Positions 5,611 to 7,030 of a stretch of DNA of 7,030 nt are shown here, in pieces. The translations under genes were made by a program, and so were the position numbers. Origin of the DNA: Syntrophaceae bacterium. Lineage in GTDB: Bacteria; Desulfobacterota; Syntrophia; Syntrophales; UBA2185. The notes under the pieces are model-generated. The model was not told the DNA's origin. It did not search any database and worked only from the letters and a program-made list of their open reading frames with translations. The first letter of the stretch is position 1, and each line of letters opens with the position of its first letter. The DNA lies in NCBI GenBank assembly GCA_017885225.1, contig JAFNGM010000150.1:4814-11843 (forward strand). The letters are read 5' to 3'.

Positions 5611-5629
5611 CATTCAATGGCATTGAATG
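5611..5629. repeat. 9-bp inverted repeat with 1-bp centre
   Basis: CATTCAATG (5611-5619) and CATTGAATG (5621-5629) are exact reverse complements around one G. As RNA on the minus strand it would form an 8-bp A/U-rich stem with a 3-nt loop, followed by TTTGTTT. As DNA it is a near-perfect operator-like dyad. It could be a weak terminator for engB or a protein-binding site. Confidence 0.4.
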
Positions 5630-5766
5630 AAATAAGAAATTATCACCCGTCGTTTTGCAGCCTTCATGAGATAGACTGTGTACTGACGATAAATCGGAAA
5701 AAGTTTGTATGTTTCGGCCCAGAGGTTTTGGTAAGACGTGATCTCACCCGGCATGTGCAGATGAAA

Positions 5767-5780
5767 CCATCCATGGATGG
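5767..5780. repeat. 14-bp perfect palindrome just after engB
   Basis: CCATCCATGGATGG is fully self-complementary and lies 17 bases beyond the engB stop. It could fold as a 5-bp stem with a 4-nt loop. On the minus strand only three T residues follow, so it is a poor intrinsic terminator. It may be chance or a binding site. Confidence 0.35.
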
Positions 5781-5796
5781 AGGCTTAGGCAGGTGA

Positions 5797-6378
5797 TCAT
5801 TCGGCCAATAAATCCTGCAGTGCGCCCCAAATGACATCTCTGCCTTCTCCCGTCCGGGCGGAAAAGAGGATCGGATCCATGTCCATTCCCAGAAGTTCCT
5901 TAATTTGATGCTGTCGCGCCTTTGCCTGGTTTCTGGAAACCTTGTCGGTCTTTGTGAGGACAATCATGAAAATTATATTGTAATGGCGGAGCCAATGAAT
6001 GAGGGCGAGATCCTGTTCCGAAGGCTCTCTTCTTACATCAAGAATAAGGATAACATACTTCAAAGACTGTCTGTGCTTGAAGTACGTCTCTATCATTGTT
6101 CCCCATTGTCTTCTTGACGCCTCCGATACTTTTGCATAACCGTATCCGGGAAGATCCACAAGAGAAATCTGATTGTTTACCGTGAAGAAATTAATAAGCC
6201 GGGTGCAACCAGGTGTACTGCTTGTCCGGGCAAGGTTCCTTCTCCGGGTAAGTGTATTTATGAGAGATGATTTTCCTACGTTGGATCTTCCGGCAAAGGC
6301 AACTTCGGGAAATTTTTCTTCAGGATAGTGAGAAGGGAGCGTTGCAGATTTGATAAATTCTGTCGATACCACTTTCAT
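5797..6378 (-). CDS. engB: Ribosome-biogenesis GTPase EngB (YihA/YsxC)
   Basis: EngB is a TRAFAC-class GTPase needed for late assembly of the large ribosomal subunit. The 193-residue protein shows the G motifs in order. These are G1 G-R-S-N-V-G-K-S (residues 30-37), G2 T-P-G-C-T (55-59), G3 D-L-P-G-Y-G (75-80), G4 T-K-T-D (142-145) and G5 S-A-R (173-175). Length and motif spacing are typical of bacterial EngB, so the copy looks intact. The start ATG 6376-6378 has only a weak AGG ribosome site. The N-terminal M-K-V-V-S-T-E-F-I-K-S-A matches the usual opening of the family. It is on the same strand as, and 77 bases after, the upstream sigma54-activator gene. It is a housekeeping gene with no obvious link to the hydrogenase. 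It ends with TGA. Confidence 0.97.
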   Translation of the reverse strand: MKVVSTEFIKSATLPSHYPEEKFPEVAFAGRSNVGKSSLINTLTRRRNLARTSSTPGCTRLINFFTVNNQISLVDLPGYGYAKVSEASRRQWGTMIETYFKHRQSLKYVILILDVRREPSEQDLALIHWLRHYNIIFMIVLTKTDKVSRNQAKARQHQIKELLGMDMDPILFSARTGEGRDVIWGALQDLLAE

Positions 6379-6455
6379 ATTCTATTTTGCCTGATGAATA
6401 CCAATAAAGTCCCTCTCACCGATCGAGGCGAGGACATGCGTGTGGGCGGGAAGCT

Positions 6456-7030
6456 TCATTCAAGCTCAAGAGTGATTCCGTATTTTTCCAGCTTCCTTTC
6501 AAAGGTAGGGCGGGAGATGCCGAGTATTTCACAAAGTTCTCCCTTGTTTTTATTGCTGTATACTTTGATAATTTTCCGGATGTATTTCTCTTCAACATCA
6601 TCAAGCGTCAACAATCTTCCCCCCTCCATGAAGTCATTTCCCTTTTTCTCTTCAGGGATAGACCTTTGTTCAACATCCTCCGACAATTCTGGGAAATCTC
6701 CTCTCCCGATGATTTGTCCCTTGGCTACTACTACGGCCCTGACAAGGAGATTCTCCAACTCTCTGACATTGCCAGGCCAACCGTATTTAAGAAAGATATC
6801 CATTAACTCATCGGACACACCTAAAACCCGTTTATGAAGATCGCGGTTAATCTTCGTGATGAGATAGTCAACAAGAAGCGGAATGTCTTCCTTTCTCTCC
6901 CTTAGAGGGGGAATAAGAATAGACAAGATGTTAAGACGGTAATAAAGGTCATCCCGGAATTTCCCTTCCTTCACAAGAGTTTTAATGTCTTTATTGGTTG
7001 CGGTGATGATCCTGGCATTTACCTTCACTC
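6456..7030 (-). CDS. Sigma54-dependent NtrC-family transcriptional activator, 5'-partial
   Basis: About 191 C-terminal residues of a bacterial enhancer-binding protein are visible; the N-terminal receiver or sensor domain and the Walker motifs lie beyond the right edge. The GTG at 7026-7028 is internal, not a start. The visible part opens in the AAA+ domain at sensor I (I-I-T-A-T-N). It continues with F-R-D-D-L-Y-Y-R-L-N, the P-P-L-R-E-R-K-E-D-I arginine-finger region, and W-P-G-N-V-R-E-L-E-N-L (sensor II). A linker of about 50 residues follows. The protein ends with a Fis-type helix-turn-helix, G-E-L-C-E-I-L-G-I-S-R-P-T-F-E-R-K-L, close to the C terminus. Such proteins use ATP hydrolysis to open sigma54 promoters. 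The input signal cannot be told from here. The stop TGA at 6456-6458 overlaps a small AGCTT/AAGCT hairpin too weak to be called a terminator. Confidence 0.95.
   Translation of the reverse strand, partial: VKVNARIITATNKDIKTLVKEGKFRDDLYYRLNILSILIPPLRERKEDIPLLVDYLITKINRDLHKRVLGVSDELMDIFLKYGWPGNVRELENLLVRAVVVAKGQIIGRGDFPELSEDVEQRSIPEEKKGNDFMEGGRLLTLDDVEEKYIRKIIKVYSNKNKGELCEILGISRPTFERKLEKYGITLELE

Larger units (their letters stand above)
5494..5796. other. Intergenic region between engB and the small membrane genes
   Basis: About 360 bases between 5435 and 5797 hold no gene I can support. An open frame on the plus strand (5569-5796) begins with TTG, lacks a ribosome site and runs against its neighbours. 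The region contains an A/T-rich segment (5509-5555) and two inverted repeats listed separately. No RNA gene was recognised. Confidence 0.5.

Noticed and set aside
5569..5796. Plus-strand 75-codon open frame after engB
   Set aside because: It has a TTG start, no ribosome site and no family resemblance, it opposes its neighbours, and it contains palindromic sequence.
5664..5963. Minus-strand 99-codon open frame overlapping engB
   Set aside because: It is a frame shadow of the clear engB coding region and runs into non-coding DNA.
1..7030. CRISPR array, insertion sequence, tRNA or rRNA
   Set aside because: I saw no regularly spaced repeats, no transposase motifs or terminal repeats, and no tRNA- or rRNA-like sequence on either strand.

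Overview
This is a bacterial chromosomal window. It is most likely from a strictly anaerobic, hydrogen-metabolising Gram-negative bacterium, perhaps of the Desulfobacterota/Syntrophia type. That placement is an inference from an Ech/Coo-type membrane hydrogenase, hyp maturation genes, an NtrC-family activator, an AtpZ-like protein and an apparent selenocysteine codon. No rRNA or other taxonomic marker is present.

Layout. The plus strand from 1 to 3022 carries five tightly packed genes in the order echB (5' end outside the window), echC, echD, echE, echF. Together they encode a six-subunit group 4 [NiFe] hydrogenase, if an echA lies just upstream as in known ech operons. The operon ends at a strong, bidirectional intrinsic terminator (3044-3087). 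It converges on a minus-strand hypC-hypE pair (4440 to 3103), which has its own well-formed sigma70-type promoter (4556-4584). Further right, also on the minus strand, are an AtpZ/AtpI-like two-helix membrane protein, an unrecognised three-helix membrane protein, the ribosome-assembly GTPase EngB, and the C-terminal half of a sigma54-dependent activator running off the right edge.

How the genes work together. EchC, EchD, EchE and EchF form the soluble arm: [NiFe] site in EchE, Fe-S clusters in EchC and EchF. EchB is part of the ion-translocating membrane arm. Such complexes couple electron exchange between ferredoxin and protons/H2 to H+ or Na+ translocation. HypE makes the cyanide ligands, and HypC carries the Fe(CN)2CO precursor into the large subunit. 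hypD, hypA, hypB and hypF are not in this window.

Main observation. The echE frame is broken only by one in-frame TGA (1709-1711). It falls exactly on the first cysteine of the N-terminal nickel-binding motif, giving R-V-U-G-I-C. A hairpin with a perfect 6-bp stem and a GU-containing 5-nt loop starts 17 nt downstream, at a spacing expected of a bacterial SECIS. With TGA read as selenocysteine the product is 360 residues, the normal EchE/CooH length, and ends at the expected C-terminal motif. Known natural [NiFeSe] hydrogenases carry Sec in the C-terminal motif, so Sec in the N-terminal motif is unusual. The C-terminal motif also has an extra cysteine (D-P-C-I-C-C).
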